Of a DNA stretch of 64,000 nt, positions 8,635 to 18,759 are shown one piece after another. The first letter of the stretch is position 1; the number at the start of each line of letters is the position of its first letter. The translations under genes were made by a program, and so were the position numbers. The notes beneath the pieces are model-generated. The model saw only the letters and a list, made by a program, of their open reading frames with translations. It searched no databases and had not been told where the DNA came from. The DNA is from Enterococcus larvae (GTDB lineage: Bacteria > Bacillota > Bacilli > Lactobacillales > Enterococcaceae): the NCBI RefSeq assembly GCF_017830045.1, contig NZ_JAEDXU010000001.1, forward strand, positions 620,001 to 684,000, written 5' to 3'.

Positions 8635-9336
8635 CTATGCCTCGTACTCTATCACATATGGATGCATTGCAGTATTGTATAGCGCTTCTGAAAACTCAAC
8701 AACTTGATTCTTTTTCCCAAAGGAACGACGAATCCGTTTCATCGCCATTGTTTCTGTTGTTTGCAGCAGCTCCTGCTGTTTTGGTGTCAGCTGAACAATT
8801 TGAAAGCTGTCTTCAAATCGGAAAATCTCAATATGATGCTGATCAAGTATCCGGTACAATGATTCTTTATCGAACTTTTCTATTGATACATCAGAAAGCT
8901 CTTTCGGAAGAAAATACTCAAAATAAATATATGGCTGCTCATCCAATAAATATAACCGTGAAAACTTGACTGCTGTTTCTCCTAAGCATTCATAGATCGG
9001 TGTCCCTTTTTCCAAAGTCACATGCTCCAACTGGATATTTTTCTTAACAATATTGAGTCCTGAATCATGCAGATACTCCGTAAAGGTTCCAGCCTTAGAC
9101 AGCTTATTGTATGGCTTATTGCTTAAAACGGTCGTACCCTTTCCACTCTTTTTCTCCAGCAACTCTTCATCTGCCAAAATTTCTATCGCACGACGAACTG
9201 TGATTTTACTAACCTCAAAAATCTCTTCAAGTTCAGACTCTGTCGGCAGCAAAGAACCCACCGGATACTTTCCGCTCAGAATATCCGCTTTTATTTGCTC
9301 TGCTACATCCATGTACAGTACACTTTTTCTTCTCAC
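8635..9336 (-). CDS. GntR/HutC-family transcriptional regulator
   Basis: This 233-residue regulator has an N-terminal GntR winged helix-turn-helix at about residues 5-70 (YPVGSLLPTESELEEIFEVS, then KITVRRAI). A C-terminal UTRA ligand-binding domain spans about 90-230, with the family-like segment VVEFSEALYNT. HutC-subfamily proteins bind small effectors such as sugar phosphates or amino acid derivatives. I choose GTG 9336, which follows GAGGTGGAAGATA; an upstream TTG lacks a site. No catabolic gene is adjacent, so its targets are unknown. Control of the neighbouring ABC exporter or yjdF is possible but unsupported. Confidence 0.85.
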   Translation of the reverse strand: MRRKSVLYMDVAEQIKADILSGKYPVGSLLPTESELEEIFEVSKITVRRAIEILADEELLEKKSGKGTTVLSNKPYNKLSKAGTFTEYLHDSGLNIVKKNIQLEHVTLEKGTPIYECLGETAVKFSRLYLLDEQPYIYFEYFLPKELSDVSIEKFDKESLYRILDQHHIEIFRFEDSFQIVQLTPKQQELLQTTETMAMKRIRRSFGKKNQVVEFSEALYNTAMHPYVIEYEA

Positions 9337-9495
9337 TATCTTCCACCTCAATTTTTACTTGGTCCGCGTATTCTTTAGACTACACACATTACTTGTTAAA
9401 ATTTTTTCGGTCCCCATACCCTTGCTTCTCAAGACTCTCTTTACCTTTATAAAAAAATCAAGCAAACAGCCATTTGAACATCAATAACTACTTAA

Positions 9496-9912
9496 TCAAT
9501 GTCCTTTTTTCTTCTCATGCCGCTTTTGCTGCTTCTTTTCAAAAATGACTTGCTTTTCTTCAAGCTTTCTTCTTTTGTGCCTCTGTTTTCGTTCCAGCTT
9601 CATTGCCTCTCGTTGCTCCGTCATCGCTTGCTGAGCTTTTGTTGACAATACAGGCTTATTTTTCTGTTTCTGTACTATTCGCTGCATTCGTTTAGGACTG
9701 ATTCTTTTCCTCTCATCCTTCTCGGACTTGATTTCACTATGCCAATCTTTTTCTAGTATATTCGGCAATGTCTCATAAATAAACGTGTAGATATCCTGAT
9801 TACTTGGCTTTCTGCCAAAAACATGCCGATATACTCTTAAATGTTCCTGTGCATCTCGATATTCTACCAACCCACTCCAATACTGCCCATCAAAATAAAT
9901 TGTTAAATCCAT
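9496..9912 (-). CDS. yjdF: YjdF family protein (DUF2992)
   Basis: The 138-residue protein begins MDLTIYFDGQYWSGLVEY, typical of YjdF, and ends in a very basic Lys/Arg/Gln-rich helix (residues 85-138) that could contact RNA. The family's biochemical function is not known to me. Its genes are commonly controlled by the yjdF riboswitch, which responds to azaaromatic compounds and is thought to relate to their detoxification. Here a roughly 210-nt leader (9913-10123) precedes the gene, which fits that rule. The ribosome site AAGGAGGAAG lies just before the ATG at 9912. Confidence 0.85.
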   Translation of the reverse strand: MDLTIYFDGQYWSGLVEYRDAQEHLRVYRHVFGRKPSNQDIYTFIYETLPNILEKDWHSEIKSEKDERKRISPKRMQRIVQKQKNKPVLSTKAQQAMTEQREAMKLERKQRHKRRKLEEKQVIFEKKQQKRHEKKKGH

Positions 9913-10123
9913 GGTGCTTCCTCCTTATAGATAAATCCTGTTAAAGAAATGAGCTTATACGGTAATACCTTTACCTGTGTTTCAAGGCAACAGTCGCTTC
10001 TCGTATAATAAAATCTTTTACAGCATTCACATGATAAAAAAAGAACAATGGACGACCCAGGAGGGAAGGTTACTGACAGAAACTGCTTTTGGACTACCAA
10101 CCAAAATGTGTTTTTGTGCTCTT
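9913..10123 (-). promoter_or_regulatory. Long 5' leader of yjdF, candidate yjdF-motif riboswitch
   Basis: The leader between the predicted start site (about 10123) and the yjdF ATG is roughly 210 nt, far longer than needed. It has local pairing such as GGTAAAGGTATTACC. yjdF genes in Firmicutes are the standard genetic context of the yjdF riboswitch. I assign by context and length; I have not matched the consensus. Confidence 0.5.
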
Positions 10124-10129
10124 ATACTA

Positions 10130-10157
10130 ATCATACAATAAATGAGAAGGATTGCAA
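10130..10157 (-). promoter_or_regulatory. Predicted sigma-A promoter of yjdF
   Basis: On the minus strand, -35 TTGCAA (10152-10157) and -10 TATGAT (10130-10135) are separated by 16 bp. This places the start site near 10123. Confidence 0.6.
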
Positions 10158-10327
10158 TTCCGTTAAATATATTTTTTCTGGAAAATAGAAGCTATTGCTC
10201 ATTTCGCTTATCCAAAAGTAAAGAATAACATTCATTCAACAATTCCTCTTATAAAATATTTTTCGTTAGCCTAGTAACAGCAACAAAAAAACAACCCTTT
10301 TCAATAAATGAGCAATCGCAAAATATC

Positions 10328-10370
10328 AAAAAAAAATAACTGAAAGTGTCATTACATCTCTCAGTCATTT
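10328..10370 (-). terminator. ftsK terminator
   Basis: On the minus strand AATGACTGAGAG pairs with CTTTCAGTTATT across a short loop and is followed by nine Ts. It begins about 25 bp after the ftsK stop. Confidence 0.75.
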
Positions 10371-10394
10371 CTCATTTATTCTTTTCCATCACTG

Positions 10395-12794
10395 TTACAG
10401 CTGCTCCGGATCATTTTCCGGAAGCTCTTCTTCAGGCTCTGCCTCAACAAAAACTTTTCTCGGTTTACTTCCCTCTGATGGCCCAATCACATGATTTTCT
10501 TCCAGCTCGTCAATCAGACGTGCTGCCCGATTATAGCCGATTCGGAATCTTCGCTGCAGTAGTGAAATGCTTGCAGTCTGCATTTCAATAACTAATGCTT
10601 TAGCTTCTCCATACAGCTCATCCTGTGGATTATCACTGCTCCCGCTTACAACAGCTTCTTCTGTCGGCATCATGCTTTCCTGATATTCTGCCTCTTGCTG
10701 CTCAGTAACAAAGGCAACGACACGCTCGACTTCCTGATCAGAAATGAAAGCACCTTGAACACGTATCGGCTTGTTTTCTCCCATAGGAAGAAACAGCATA
10801 TCCCCTCTTCCTAACAGCTTTTCTGCACCATTACTATCGATAATTGTTCGTGAGTCAGTCCCGCTGGAGACTGCAAAAGCCATTCGTGAAGGGACATTGG
10901 CCTTAATAATTCCTGTAATAACATCTACACTTGGACGCTGTGTCGCAAGAATCATATGAATACCAGCAGCACGAGCCATCTGTGCCAGACGAATAATAGC
11001 ATCTTCCACTTCGTTGCTGGCAACCATCATCAAGTCAGCCAGCTCGTCAACGATTACCACAATAAACGGTAAAATCGGACGATTATCACCATCCTCCAGA
11101 TTTTTTTGAATAACCAAATTATTATATCCGGAAATATTTCGGACGCCTGCTGCTGCAAATTTTTCATACCGGAATTCCATTTCCTGTACGACCTTCTGCA
11201 AGGCTTGAGCAGCTTTTCTCGGATTTGTCACAACAGGTGTCAGCAAATGCGGAATACCGTTATATACATTTAGTTCTACCATTTTCGGATCGATCATCAT
11301 CATCTTCACTTCATGGGGCTTCGCCCGCATCAAGATACTGGTGATGATTCCATTGATCGCAACGGACTTACCACTTCCTGTTGATCCTGCAATCAGCATA
11401 TGAGGCATTTTCGTTAAATCTGCGGATTGAACCATTCCGGAAATATCTCTTCCCAATGGAACCTCCAACAATTTATCTGGATGACTCGGTTGCGCTTCAA
11501 CAATATCTCTAAATGAAACCGTACTTACTGTGCTATTTGGTACCTCGATCCCAATCAGTGATTTACCAGGGATCGGGGCCTCCATCCGTACATCCTTCGC
11601 AGCCAGAGCCAATGCGATATCGTCTGTTAAACCAACGATTTTACTGACCTTGACACCCACTGCCGGTTGAATCTCAAACTTCGTTACAGAAGGCCCAAGG
11701 CTTGCTTTTACTACTTTTGCATCCACGCTAAAACTGCGGAAGGTTTGCTCAAGAACAGAAATATTTTTCTCGATTTTCTGGTATTCATCACTTTGATCTG
11801 CCGCTGGAATCGAATCCAGTAAATCCGGAGACGGCAGCTGATAGTCTCTGTCCTCTGTTTCGGCGGCAATTTCAAACTCTAAATCTGTGTTGTCTTCATA
11901 TTCAAGCGGCTCTTCCATATCTGCCGGATGATGGGACTCATCATACTGCTCTTCATAGAATCCCTGCTCCTGCTGTTGAAAGCTGTCGATTGGTACAAGG
12001 GTCAGCTGCTCCGGTTCTTGTTCCGGTACTTCATACTGCTCTCTCTCAGATTTCGCAAGCTGTTCGCCTGGAGTATGAGGTCTGACCTGATTCTTCTCTA
12101 TCCACTGCTCCGCCATTTCCTTAGCTCGTTCTTGTTTCTCCGCTTCCTTCAACTTCCTTTTCTCTGCACGCTTTTCAGATTGTGCCGACAAACGTTCATC
12201 ACTTTTTGCGAACAGATTCCCCAACGCTTGACGGAACCACTGGATACCGTTAAGAATCTGCTGAAAATCAAGCATACTGATCATATATCCACCTAATGCA
12301 ATCAACAAGACTGCGACTAAATAGCTGCCGAACTGAGCAACAAGGAAGTGAGTCATCGTATAAAGAGTTGCGCCCACCATACCTCCACCAACATTTTCTC
12401 TAACTACATTTCTGGTCAAATCCATCTTCAGAAAATCCCACGTAGTATTGAAGATATCTGGATTGCTGCTGCCGATATTTCTAAACCAATAAGCATGAAT
12501 AAACAATAATATTCCTAGATAAATCAAGCCTCCTCCGATAACTTTTCGAGGCGATTTGACAGGAAAGTTATCGCCGAACAGAATCAGAGAAAATCCATAT
12601 AACATCAGTAGGATCGCTGCTGCAGAAAAAGTATTCCCCACAATCAAACGTAGCCCATTAGCAATCAAAATGCCTAAAAACCCTAATTTCAGTATCCCAA
12701 ATAATCCAAAAAATACGAAGAAGATACCGATAAAAATATAACGCAGCTGTTCTTGCTGCTTTAGTTGCTTTTTTGTTTTCTTTTTCTGCGCCAT
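10395..12794 (-). CDS. ftsK: DNA translocase FtsK/SpoIIIE
   Basis: This 799-residue protein is the septal DNA pump that clears chromosome dimers and trapped DNA during division. Four or five hydrophobic segments occupy roughly residues 20-170 and anchor it in the membrane. An acidic, Q/E-rich linker covers about 200-335. The motor domain follows, with Walker A GSTGSGKS near residue 470, Walker [15 protein letters not shown], and the motif [16 protein letters not shown]-terminal gamma winged-helix domain ([20 protein letters not shown]) reads polarity sequences. AGAGGGAGAACA precedes the ATG. The upstream leader contains a remarkable tandem repeat (12796-13139). Confidence 0.95.
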   Translation of the reverse strand: MAQKKKTKKQLKQQEQLRYIFIGIFFVFFGLFGILKLGFLGILIANGLRLIVGNTFSAAAILLMLYGFSLILFGDNFPVKSPRKVIGGGLIYLGILLFIHAYWFRNIGSSNPDIFNTTWDFLKMDLTRNVVRENVGGGMVGATLYTMTHFLVAQFGSYLVAVLLIALGGYMISMLDFQQILNGIQWFRQALGNLFAKSDERLSAQSEKRAEKRKLKEAEKQERAKEMAEQWIEKNQVRPHTPGEQLAKSEREQYEVPEQEPEQLTLVPIDSFQQQEQGFYEEQYDESHHPADMEEPLEYEDNTDLEFEIAAETEDRDYQLPSPDLLDSIPAADQSDEYQKIEKNISVLEQTFRSFSVDAKVVKASLGPSVTKFEIQPAVGVKVSKIVGLTDDIALALAAKDVRMEAPIPGKSLIGIEVPNSTVSTVSFRDIVEAQPSHPDKLLEVPLGRDISGMVQSADLTKMPHMLIAGSTGSGKSVAINGIITSILMRAKPHEVKMMMIDPKMVELNVYNGIPHLLTPVVTNPRKAAQALQKVVQEMEFRYEKFAAAGVRNISGYNNLVIQKNLEDGDNRPILPFIVVIVDELADLMMVASNEVEDAIIRLAQMARAAGIHMILATQRPSVDVITGIIKANVPSRMAFAVSSGTDSRTIIDSNGAEKLLGRGDMLFLPMGENKPIRVQGAFISDQEVERVVAFVTEQQEAEYQESMMPTEEAVVSGSSDNPQDELYGEAKALVIEMQTASISLLQRRFRIGYNRAARLIDELEENHVIGPSEGSKPRKVFVEAEPEEELPENDPEQL

Positions 12795-12795
12795 T

Positions 12796-13139
12796 GTTCT
12801 CCCTCTTTCTATTGAAGAAACAAGTCAAATGATTTCCTTGTTTCCTTATTTTGATGGTCCGATAGCCATTACTTCTAGGTTCTTGTTTATGACAGAGTAA
12901 TGGTTCTCCCTCTTTCTTTTGAGGAAACAAGTCAGGTAACTTCCTTGTTTCTTTTTTCCAGTGGTCCGATAGCCACTACTTCTAGGTTCTTGTTTACGCC
13001 AGAGTAATGGTTCTCCTTTTTTCTTTTGAGGAAACAAGTCAGGTAACTTCCTTGTTTCTTTTTTCCAGTGGTCCGATGGCCAGTTCCCTAGCATTCTTGG
13101 TAAAAGGGAAATGGCTCTCCCTTTTTCTTTCCGATAACT
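12796..13139 (-). repeat. 107-bp tandem repeat, about 3.2 copies, in the ftsK leader
   Basis: Repeat units begin at 12796, 12903, 13010 and 13114, with spacing of 107, 107 and 104 bp; the last copy is partial. On the minus strand each unit carries two inverted repeats: GAAACAAG...CTTGTTTC, and CCATTACT...AGTARTGG around a conserved AACCTAGAAGT. Each unit also carries an AAAGAGGGAGAAC-like segment. The copy nearest ftsK uses that segment as its ribosome site, so the ftsK initiation region itself appears to have been amplified upstream. Open frames across the array show no real coding signal. Confidence 0.9.
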
Positions 13140-13142
13140 TCC

Positions 13143-13148
13143 ATTATA
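13143..13148 (-). promoter_or_regulatory. Probable -10 element of ftsK
   Basis: A perfect TATAAT on the minus strand lies just upstream of the repeat array. The -35 is weak (TTTTGT or TTGTTC, depending on spacing). If used, the array would be transcribed as a leader of about 340 nt. Confidence 0.45.
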
Positions 13149-13415
13149 CCTAAAAAAGAAGCCGAACAAAAGTACCCCATTTTGTTTTTGTTTTCAATTT
13201 AAGAAAAATCACTCCTCAGCCCTGTCCTGCCGGTGTTTTACTTTAATATGGATGACGTCGGTAAAAGTAAACTAGCTTCTAAAAGAAGATTCAAGTAAAC
13301 AATTATTATACTGAATATATTCTCCCAGAAATATTCTCGTAATATAATTGACTTATTCGTAATGAAATGTAATACTGTTGTTGAAAATGGAAAAGGTTAA
13401 TTGGAGGGTTTTACC

Positions 13416-14237
13416 ATGGGAAGAAAATTATTTTGCGAGATTTCACCAACTACTTATCGAATTTCACTGTTCAAAAATAGAGTACAGAGAACGCTGCAAG
13501 ATAAATATAGCAATCATACATTTGCTTTTGAAAAAAGAGAGTCAAAATTACCTGTTCTTATTTATAAGCACCAATCATTGATTCGAAGAAAGCTGGGAAA
13601 TGTCGATCTGCATTTACAAAATAATAAAGCAATAAATTTAGCGATTTCAACACCAAAAATTTCAGGTATTTTAATCAAGCCTAGGGAAGTTTTTTCTTTC
13701 TGGCAACTTGTTGGTCCCTGCCGAGAGAAAGATGGTTATAAAGAAGGATTGATGCTAGGCAAAGAAGAATCCATCAGCGGTGTCGGGGGAGGTATGTGTC
13801 AGTTTACCAACTTAATTCACTGGATCATTCTACACACTCCATTTGAGATCATCGAACATCACCATCATGATGGCTTAGATCTTTTTCCCGATTTTGGCCG
13901 TGTGATTCCCTTTGGAACAGGAACATCTATTGTTTATAATTACTTGGATTATCGATTTAAGAATACGACAAATCAAACTTACCAGCTGATTACTTACACA
14001 GATGAAGCCTATTTGTATGGAAGACTCTACGCAGAAAATGAACAGCCTTATAGTTACCATATAAAAGTAGAAGATGAGCATTTCAGTCGTGAACAGGGTA
14101 TCGTCTACCGAAAGGGAAATATCTATCGCAGTACCATTGAAAAACGGACTGGAAATACCCTAAAAAAAGAACTGATCAAATCCAACTATGCAAAAGTTGT
14201 TTATGATACAGCTCACCTGACTATTCTTGAGTCATAA
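13416..14237 (+). CDS. VanW-like family protein
   Basis: This 273-residue protein contains the VanW domain, visible as REVFSFWQLVGPCREKDGY, then GVGGGMCQFTNLIHWI (glycine-rich, one cysteine) and the His-rich EHHHHDGLD. VanW is a domain of unknown biochemical activity, found in some vanB clusters and widely elsewhere. No other van gene is nearby, so there is no reason to infer glycopeptide resistance. I see no signal peptide or TM helix, so this copy looks cytoplasmic. ATG 13416 has GGAGG 8 bp upstream. It is alone on its strand between ftsK and topB. Confidence 0.8.
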   Translation: MGRKLFCEISPTTYRISLFKNRVQRTLQDKYSNHTFAFEKRESKLPVLIYKHQSLIRRKLGNVDLHLQNNKAINLAISTPKISGILIKPREVFSFWQLVGPCREKDGYKEGLMLGKEESISGVGGGMCQFTNLIHWIILHTPFEIIEHHHHDGLDLFPDFGRVIPFGTGTSIVYNYLDYRFKNTTNQTYQLITYTDEAYLYGRLYAENEQPYSYHIKVEDEHFSREQGIVYRKGNIYRSTIEKRTGNTLKKELIKSNYAKVVYDTAHLTILES

Positions 14238-14289
14238 ATCAATGGAATAAAAAAACAGATTTAGCTGTACACAGCAGAACACTACACGA

Positions 14290-14321
14290 AATAAGCCGAA
14301 GTATACTTCGGCTTATTTCAA
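14290..14321. repeat. Perfect 32-bp palindrome with AAATAAGCCG arms
   Basis: The left arm is GAAATAAGCCGAAGTA and the right arm is its exact complement, with no spacer. The same AAATAAGCCG arm recurs at 27123-27185 as a spaced inverted repeat. This suggests an intergenic repeat family. Confidence 0.85.
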
Positions 14322-14343
14322 GGGGCAACCCTTTATTCAGATT

Positions 14344-14386
14344 AAAAATGTGGGATAACGCCAATGAACGTTATCCCACATTTTTA
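14344..14386. terminator. Bidirectional terminator between the VanW-like gene and topB
   Basis: AAAATGTGGGATAACG and CGTTATCCCACATTTTT form a 15-bp stem with an 8-nt loop. A/T tails lie on both sides, serving both convergent genes. Confidence 0.85.
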
Positions 14387-14389
14387 ATA

Positions 14390-16477
14390 CTAATTATTAT
14401 TCTCCTCCATTGCTGCTTTCAATGCTGCAGCCAATGGACTTTCTTCCGGTTCATCCTTTTGGGAATATTTCTTCATTAAGCGACGCTCTTCATGCTTCGT
14501 CATTTTCTTATTACGCTGTTTCTTATCAGGAATTTTTTCACTGATCGAACAGCTGTTACATTTGAAGTACGCACCGTTTTTTCCTTCAATCACGACCATT
14601 TTCTTATGACACTGAGGACAACGATGATTAGAGGTTTTCGGATCTTTCCTTCTTCTGTAACTGCATTCCTGACTAGAGCAAACATAGATTTTTCCATCTC
14701 TAGTGTTCTTCTCACGCAGATTTTCTCCGCACTCCGGACATTTCTTTTGAGTGATTGAAAAGTCCTGATACTTGCTTTCGCTCTGCTTGATTTCACTAAC
14801 TAAGCGTTTTGTATCAGCTTCGATTTCTTTCAAGAATACGTTGCTGTTTTTTCTGCCCTTCGCAATATCTTCCAGCGTTTTCTCCCATGTCTCGGTCAAC
14901 TCCGGTGTCACAAGTGAAGGATTCACTAATTGAAGCAACTGCTTGCCCTTTGGTGATACAAGCAGTCCTTGCTGCGCCCGCTCCATCAGCTCGGACTTGA
15001 TCAGCTTCTCTATGATTTCTGCTCTGGTTGCCGGCGTTCCCAAGCTGTGTTTTTCCATTGCACCAAGTAAACTACCTTCATTCAAGGGTTTAGGCGGCGA
15101 GGTCAGTTCCTTATTGATCACAAAGTTTGCTGGAACAACCATTCCAACTTTCCAATCTGCGCTAGTCGTCAGCTCTTCTTTTTCCTGCCTCCAGCCAGCT
15201 TCTTCCACCTTATTTTCACGGAAAATGAACTGCTCTTTACCAAATTGAACGGTGATTTTTCGCTGATTCGCTCGATGAGGTACCGCAAACAAGCCTAAGA
15301 AACGATTAACGATCATCAGATAGATACGCTGTTCATCATTGCTCAATTTTTCAAAGCGAGGTGACTGCTCTGTCGGGATCAATGCATGGTGATCACTGAC
15401 TTTACTGTTATTGAAGACTTTATCCTGAATAACCTTCCCACCTGTTTTCAAATAGGCTTTTGCTTCTGGAAAGCTCGTGCTGATTGCTTGCAGGCGTTCC
15501 TTCATCGTTGCCCTCATATCTGTTGTCAGATACTTACTGTCTGTTCTTGGATACGTCACGATTTTATGAAACTCATAAAGACTTTGAACGAGAGATAGCG
15601 TCTTTTTCGCTGAAAATTGATAGCGTTGGTTTGCTTCTCGCTGAACCTCTGTTAAATCATAAGGTAAAGGAGCATGCTCTGTTTTTATTTTGTCCTGAAT
15701 ATCTGTTACTTTTCCTTTTTGCTTGCTTAACTCCTTCACGAATCCTTCTACCTCACTACGCTCCTTGAAGGCAAACTGATTCTTTTGAACCAGACGCCCC
15801 TTTTCTTTTTCATGAAGTAGATCCACAGTAAAATAGCTTTGCGGACGAAAGGCTTCAATCTTCTTCTCCTGATCCCTGACAAGGGCCAATGTCGGTGTCT
15901 GAACGCGACCAGCGGATAAGCTGTCCTGATATTTCACTGTCAGTGCCCGTGTAACATTCAACCCCACCAACCAATCAGCCTTTGCTCTCGCTAAAGCAGA
16001 ATAATAGAGATTATCGTATTCCTTTGCAGGTTTTAATTGCTTAAAGCCATCTTTGATTGCTTTGTCTGTTTGAGAGGATATCCATAATCGCTTAACTGGT
16101 TTATCGAAGCGGATATATTCTAATATCCAACGGGCAACCAACTCGCCTTCACGTCCTGCATCCGTAGCAATAACCACTTCTCCTACATCCTTACGACTGG
16201 CCAGTTGTTTAATAGCCTTTAGCTGGTGACCTGTTTTCGGCAACGGCTTGATTCCCAATTGCTTTGGCAGCATCGGTAATGTGTCCATCTGCCAGCTCTG
16301 CCATTCTTTATTGATATCTTCCGGCATCTTCAGTCCCAGCAAATGACCTAGGGCCCATGTAACGATAACATTCGATCCTTCATAATAGCTTTTATTTTTA
16401 TTGTTAGCTTGTAAAACCCGGCTCAAATCTTTAGCTACACTGGGTTTTTCAGCGATGATCAACTGTTTTTTTGACAT
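14390..16477 (-). CDS. topB: DNA topoisomerase III
   Basis: This 695-residue type IA topoisomerase nicks and passes single strands and helps decatenate replication intermediates. The Toprim start IIAEKPSVAKDL is near residue 6 and DAGREGELVARWI near residue 103. The active-site tyrosine is in VTYPRTDSKYL, about residue 310. Two C-terminal Cys-rich zinc modules follow (CPECGENL...CSSQEC and CPQCHKKM...CNSC, about residues 590-650), then a basic tail. I choose ATG 16477 (MSKKQLIIAEK) with AAGGAG 6 bp upstream; an in-frame ATG 39 bp earlier has no ribosome site. Chromosomal and plasmid topB forms look alike; the context here is chromosomal. Confidence 0.93.
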   Translation of the reverse strand: MSKKQLIIAEKPSVAKDLSRVLQANNKNKSYYEGSNVIVTWALGHLLGLKMPEDINKEWQSWQMDTLPMLPKQLGIKPLPKTGHQLKAIKQLASRKDVGEVVIATDAGREGELVARWILEYIRFDKPVKRLWISSQTDKAIKDGFKQLKPAKEYDNLYYSALARAKADWLVGLNVTRALTVKYQDSLSAGRVQTPTLALVRDQEKKIEAFRPQSYFTVDLLHEKEKGRLVQKNQFAFKERSEVEGFVKELSKQKGKVTDIQDKIKTEHAPLPYDLTEVQREANQRYQFSAKKTLSLVQSLYEFHKIVTYPRTDSKYLTTDMRATMKERLQAISTSFPEAKAYLKTGGKVIQDKVFNNSKVSDHHALIPTEQSPRFEKLSNDEQRIYLMIVNRFLGLFAVPHRANQRKITVQFGKEQFIFRENKVEEAGWRQEKEELTTSADWKVGMVVPANFVINKELTSPPKPLNEGSLLGAMEKHSLGTPATRAEIIEKLIKSELMERAQQGLLVSPKGKQLLQLVNPSLVTPELTETWEKTLEDIAKGRKNSNVFLKEIEADTKRLVSEIKQSESKYQDFSITQKKCPECGENLREKNTRDGKIYVCSSQECSYRRRKDPKTSNHRCPQCHKKMVVIEGKNGAYFKCNSCSISEKIPDKKQRNKKMTKHEERRLMKKYSQKDEPEESPLAAALKAAMEENNN

Positions 16478-16516
16478 AATGATCTCCTTTGTTTTTTCTC
16501 TATAAATCCTGTTCAA

Positions 16517-16832
16517 TCGTTCATCAGAATTTATGTCTACCTTTTATTATAACAAATCCTGCACAAAATTTATCTATATAAATTTTGTACAGTTATCCTC
16601 TACACGATGATTGTGCTTAAACTGTAGTACAAGAAAAAAATAATATGAGAAAAATCAGCGTTGCCAATCCATAATCAGTCCCAATCAAAAGTACAGAAAT
16701 AGCTGAGACATACTAATGTCTCAGCTACTCCGATGTTCCAAACTCAAATAGGCAGTCTTTCAAATAGCAATACTATGTTTCATTCTTAAACTCAGAACGA
16801 ATTTTTTAGTGTCTTTACGTTCTGCTCATAAA
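16517..16832. other. Intergenic region between the DUF1033 gene and topB
   Basis: It contains the topB promoter region and one strong hairpin (16700-16727). I see no gene or other structure. Confidence 0.5.
16700..16727 (-). terminator. Terminator of the DUF1033 gene
   Basis: TAGCTGAGACAT and ATGTCTCAGCTA form a perfect 12-bp stem with loop ACTA. On the minus strand a moderately T-rich tail follows. Confidence 0.6.
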
Positions 16833-17201
16833 TTAGTTTACAAGGCTGCTTTTACAGCACTTCGGTTTCCCGCACTGATCAGCCGTTTCATAAAGATCCT
16901 TCACACTTTCAAAGGTTACAGGCTTATCGTTTTGCAACAAAGCCAACCCTTTGTATTGCTGAAGGTCTTCATCACATTCATCGCACCAACGTTCATCGCC
17001 TTCGTTCCAGAAAGCAGAAAGATAGTTGGGCTTTGCATTCGTATATGTATATTCTGAAGAAATTTCCTGCCATTGCTGCAGGTAGTATGTAGCTGCTTCG
17101 TCCAAACAATCAAATTCGCGCTTTTCCACGATGTCTTCCTGCCAGTCTTCGAAAAACCACCATGGTTCATTATCACCATACATTGTTATTACTTGGTACA
17201 C
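16833..17201 (-). CDS. DUF1033 family protein
   Basis: The 122-residue product begins MYQVITMYGDNEPWWFFEDW, the hallmark of DUF1033 in Lactobacillales. It is acidic, and has a cysteine cluster (CDECDE) and a C-terminal CGKPKCCK that could bind metal. I know no biochemical function. I choose the GTG at 17201, which follows AGAGGTGAAAAAT; the longer in-frame ATG 27 bp upstream lacks a ribosome site. The gene sits between topB and mnmA with its own hairpin terminator. Confidence 0.8.
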   Translation of the reverse strand: MYQVITMYGDNEPWWFFEDWQEDIVEKREFDCLDEAATYYLQQWQEISSEYTYTNAKPNYLSAFWNEGDERWCDECDEDLQQYKGLALLQNDKPVTFESVKDLYETADQCGKPKCCKSSLVN

Positions 17202-17312
17202 ATTTTTCACCTCTTTAATTTCATACAAGTGCTATTGTAGTCAGTTCCATCAGAAGTTGCAAGTAATTGAACTGTTAAAAAACATCAGTTATTTATTAAA
17301 TAACAATGAATA

Positions 17313-17349
17313 GGAAAACTAAACGAAGCAAAAGAGCTCGTTTAGTTCG
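17313..17349 (-). terminator. mnmA terminator
   Basis: AACTAAACGA and TCGTTTAGTT form a 10-bp stem. On the minus strand TTTTCC follows. A second, weaker hairpin (17361-17394) lies between it and the mnmA stop. Confidence 0.65.
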
Positions 17350-17402
17350 AATTATTCATTGGGTATCAAGCCTTTTAGAAACTTGCTTGACACCCATTTG
17401 TA

Positions 17403-18539
<1,137 letters not shown>

Positions 18540-18719
18540 TCATATAGATTCTGAAATATCCACGATTTGAAGGTCGCTGTTTCCAGTGATACCCATTATA
18601 CTAGGATTTTTCAAGATGTAAAGATGTTAGCCGTAAGCTTAACAGACTTCTTAGCTATTGCTTCATACACATTTTATTCCCCCTTTTTCGTATCAATTAA
18701 ACGCTATTTTAGGAATAAA

Positions 18720-18753
18720 GAAACGACAAAGCTGTAAAAAGCTTTGCCGTTTC
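18720..18753 (-). terminator. Terminator of the phosphorylase/pgmB cluster
   Basis: GAAACGACAAAGC pairs with GCTTTGCCGTTTC (one G-T pair). On the minus strand TTTATT follows. It lies right after the pgmB stop. Confidence 0.75.
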
Positions 18754-18759
18754 CTTGGA

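Noticed and set aside
12796-13139. CRISPR array
   Set aside because: Units are contiguous 107-bp tandem copies with no unique spacers, and no cas genes are present.
12658-13169. Two minus-strand frames of 90 and 107 codons upstream of ftsK
   Set aside because: They run across the tandem repeat, share repeated peptide segments and lack ribosome sites; they are by-products of the array.
13416-14237. Vancomycin resistance from the VanW-like gene
   Set aside because: VanW alone does not give resistance and no vanA/B-type ligase, dehydrogenase or VanRS genes are in the window.
14390-16477. Plasmid or ICE origin suggested by topB
   Set aside because: No transfer, relaxase or replication genes are nearby; surrounding genes are core chromosomal ones.
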